Shown: piece after piece, positions 62,788-64,000 of the stretch
How the letters are laid out: every line of letters starts with the position of its first letter
How positions within the stretch are numbered: position 1 is the stretch's first letter
Origin: Cyanophora paradoxa
Taxonomy: Eukaryota; Glaucocystophyceae; Cyanophorales; Cyanophoraceae
NCBI GenBank assembly: GCA_004431415.1
Contig: QPMI01000027.1
Coordinates: forward strand, 44,153 to 108,152
Length of the DNA: 64,000 bases
Reading direction: 5' to 3'
Notes under the pieces: model-generated
The model's input: only the letters and a program-made list of their open reading frames with translations
Databases searched by the model: none
Told to the model about the DNA's origin: nothing
Made by a program: the position numbers and the translations under genes

Positions 62788-64000
62788 GGCTTTGGTCCGA
62801 CCTTAAGCGCTCAACTAGACCCGGTTGACACCGTCTTGATCTCTCCTTCTTGGCGCAGCGGACGATGTGACGCGCAGACCGTCGGCCCGGCGGACGGGGA
62901 GGCGCGCGCGTAGAACTTCGGAAGCGCTAGCCCCTTGCTTGACCGAAGCTTAGAAAGTTTTGAGCGCACGTGAATGCGACACGTGTAGAGAGAAGGCAGA
63001 GCGCGCCGGAGCTAGCTTGCGCGGCCGAGCGCTCGACCGCCTTTGCTCCTAAGCTCAGAAAGTTTTGGGCTCACGCGGTTGCTCCACGTGTTTCGACTCA
63101 AAACACAGTACCCCAACCCGAAAAAAAGCGCCCGGGCAGCGCATCTCGCAGCGCCCGGGCCCAGCGCTCCTTGCAGCACTTGCCAGAGGCACTAGCTTGC
63201 ATTCCGCTCAGCCCGGAGAGCCGCCGCCTCGCTCCTTTCGATTCGGAGGTGCGCCTCACTTCGCAACCTCTTTCTCCGCACCACGGCTAGCTCCGGACCT
63301 CAGATTTTGGGCGCTGGAAAGCTCTCTCGACGCCGCACTCACGCCGCCACGCGCAGGGTCGCTCGCGCCGGCCGGACCTTCGAAAGCTCGATGGCGCCCG
63401 AGCCGGAGCACTCCGCCGCATCCCGCAGGTGCCAGCTCGCTCTCTTGCCGCTCTATCCCTTGCATTTAGCACCTAGAACATGCCCCGCAACCTCGCGCTC
63501 GATTCGCCCGCGTCCGCTGACATTTGGTCTCTGAGCAGGTGCCGAGATTGGCCGCCGCGCCTTCCGCAACTCGAGCCGACGTTCGCGGCGACTTGCGCAC
63601 GCTTCTAGATCTCGTTCTCAAGCCCGCGCATCGATTCGGCGGCTCCGGCTCGCCTCCCCGCGCCTCCAGCCCGCGCCCCACACCCGTTCTTGTCCTAGCT
63701 AAGCCCTCCCTTGTCCGCGGCCAGTCGCGGGCTACGCGCATCGCGGATAGCATCAGTGGAGCTACGTTTCAGCGCTGGACGCAGGCCCCCCCCCTCTCCA
63801 CCCCCGCTCGCAGCACGCTCACTGGGCCGCAGGCAGCTTCGCGGGGAGCCGCTGGATTCGAAGCCGCGCACCTTCCCCGCCCGTCCCGACGTCGTACGCG
63901 CTAACGTCGCCCGCGCCGCAGGTGGCCGCCAGGCTCCTGCATCCAGGCCTTCGAGCCGGTGTGGCTGCGGAGAAGCGCCTCGCCTTCTGGCAGGAGACGG
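62788..64000. other. Unassigned tail of the window
   Basis: There are no recognisable domains. Two related blocks (AGCTTAGAAAGTTTTGAGCG near 62946, AGCTCAGAAAGTTTTGGGCT near 63051) form an imperfect direct repeat. A possible exon lies at 63921-64000, after CGCCGCAG, but it runs off the window. Confidence 0.4.

Overview
The window is nuclear DNA of a GC-rich, intron-rich microbial eukaryote, most likely a marine alga or other protist. The evidence is an animal-type Na+/K+-ATPase alpha-like gene with about thirty short introns, a SPO11 meiotic nuclease, ribosomal protein eL8, a Dicer-like RNase III, a RING/TRAF zinc-finger protein and a MAP10-like C2 protein. Many introns begin with GC instead of GT. 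Non-coding DNA is saturated with short palindromes (runs of TAGC, GATC, CATG and GCATGC type). I cannot name the species; a haptophyte-like alga is only a guess. There are no bacterial operons, rRNA, tRNA or CRISPR arrays.

Layout. 1-1528 is the 3' end of a P-type ATPase gene. A near-identical, full-length copy lies at about 7378-15586, so this is a tandem pair. Between them lie a small single-exon ORF (3135-4076) bracketed by related inverted repeats, then palindromic and hairpin-rich DNA. 17943-19390 is a RING/TRAF-type protein with C-terminal membrane helices. 19391-25560 is gene-poor and built of direct repeats, including a 470-bp and an 804-bp unit, each present twice in tandem. 25607-37436 is a block of minus-strand exons: an unrecognised coiled-coil protein, a Dicer-like core (platform, PAZ and RNase IIIa recognisable, RNase IIIb degenerate, no helicase seen) and an unrecognised protein head-to-head with SPO11.

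A 3.8-kb segment (34925-38752) is tandemly repeated at 38753-42559. It leaves one intact and one truncated copy of both SPO11 and the divergent minus-strand gene. The repeat copies differ, as far as I could tally, only by missing bases in G/C runs (21 bases in all), so the apparent frameshifts in the right copy may be sequencing artefacts. Intact SPO11 (41242-43565) is followed by minus-strand eL8 (43798-45135), a plus-strand nuclease-like/coiled-coil protein (45413-46409) and a minus-strand MAP10-like protein (47561-50634).

50845-56181 is a large fold-back element: two inverted arms (about 1.6 and 2.3 kb) around a 1.5-kb centre, with the same ~155-bp minisatellite present 3 times in one arm and 7 in the other. 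56522-62787 looks virus- or mobile-element-derived: an unrecognised minus-strand protein, a YqaJ/lambda-exonuclease-like nuclease, and a minus-strand helicase resembling herpes-type origin-binding proteins. A family of ~50-bp perfect-stem hairpins occurs as a four-unit array after the nuclease, and as an inverted pair exactly bracketing the helicase gene. This hairpin-bracketed replication cassette is the most unusual system in the window.
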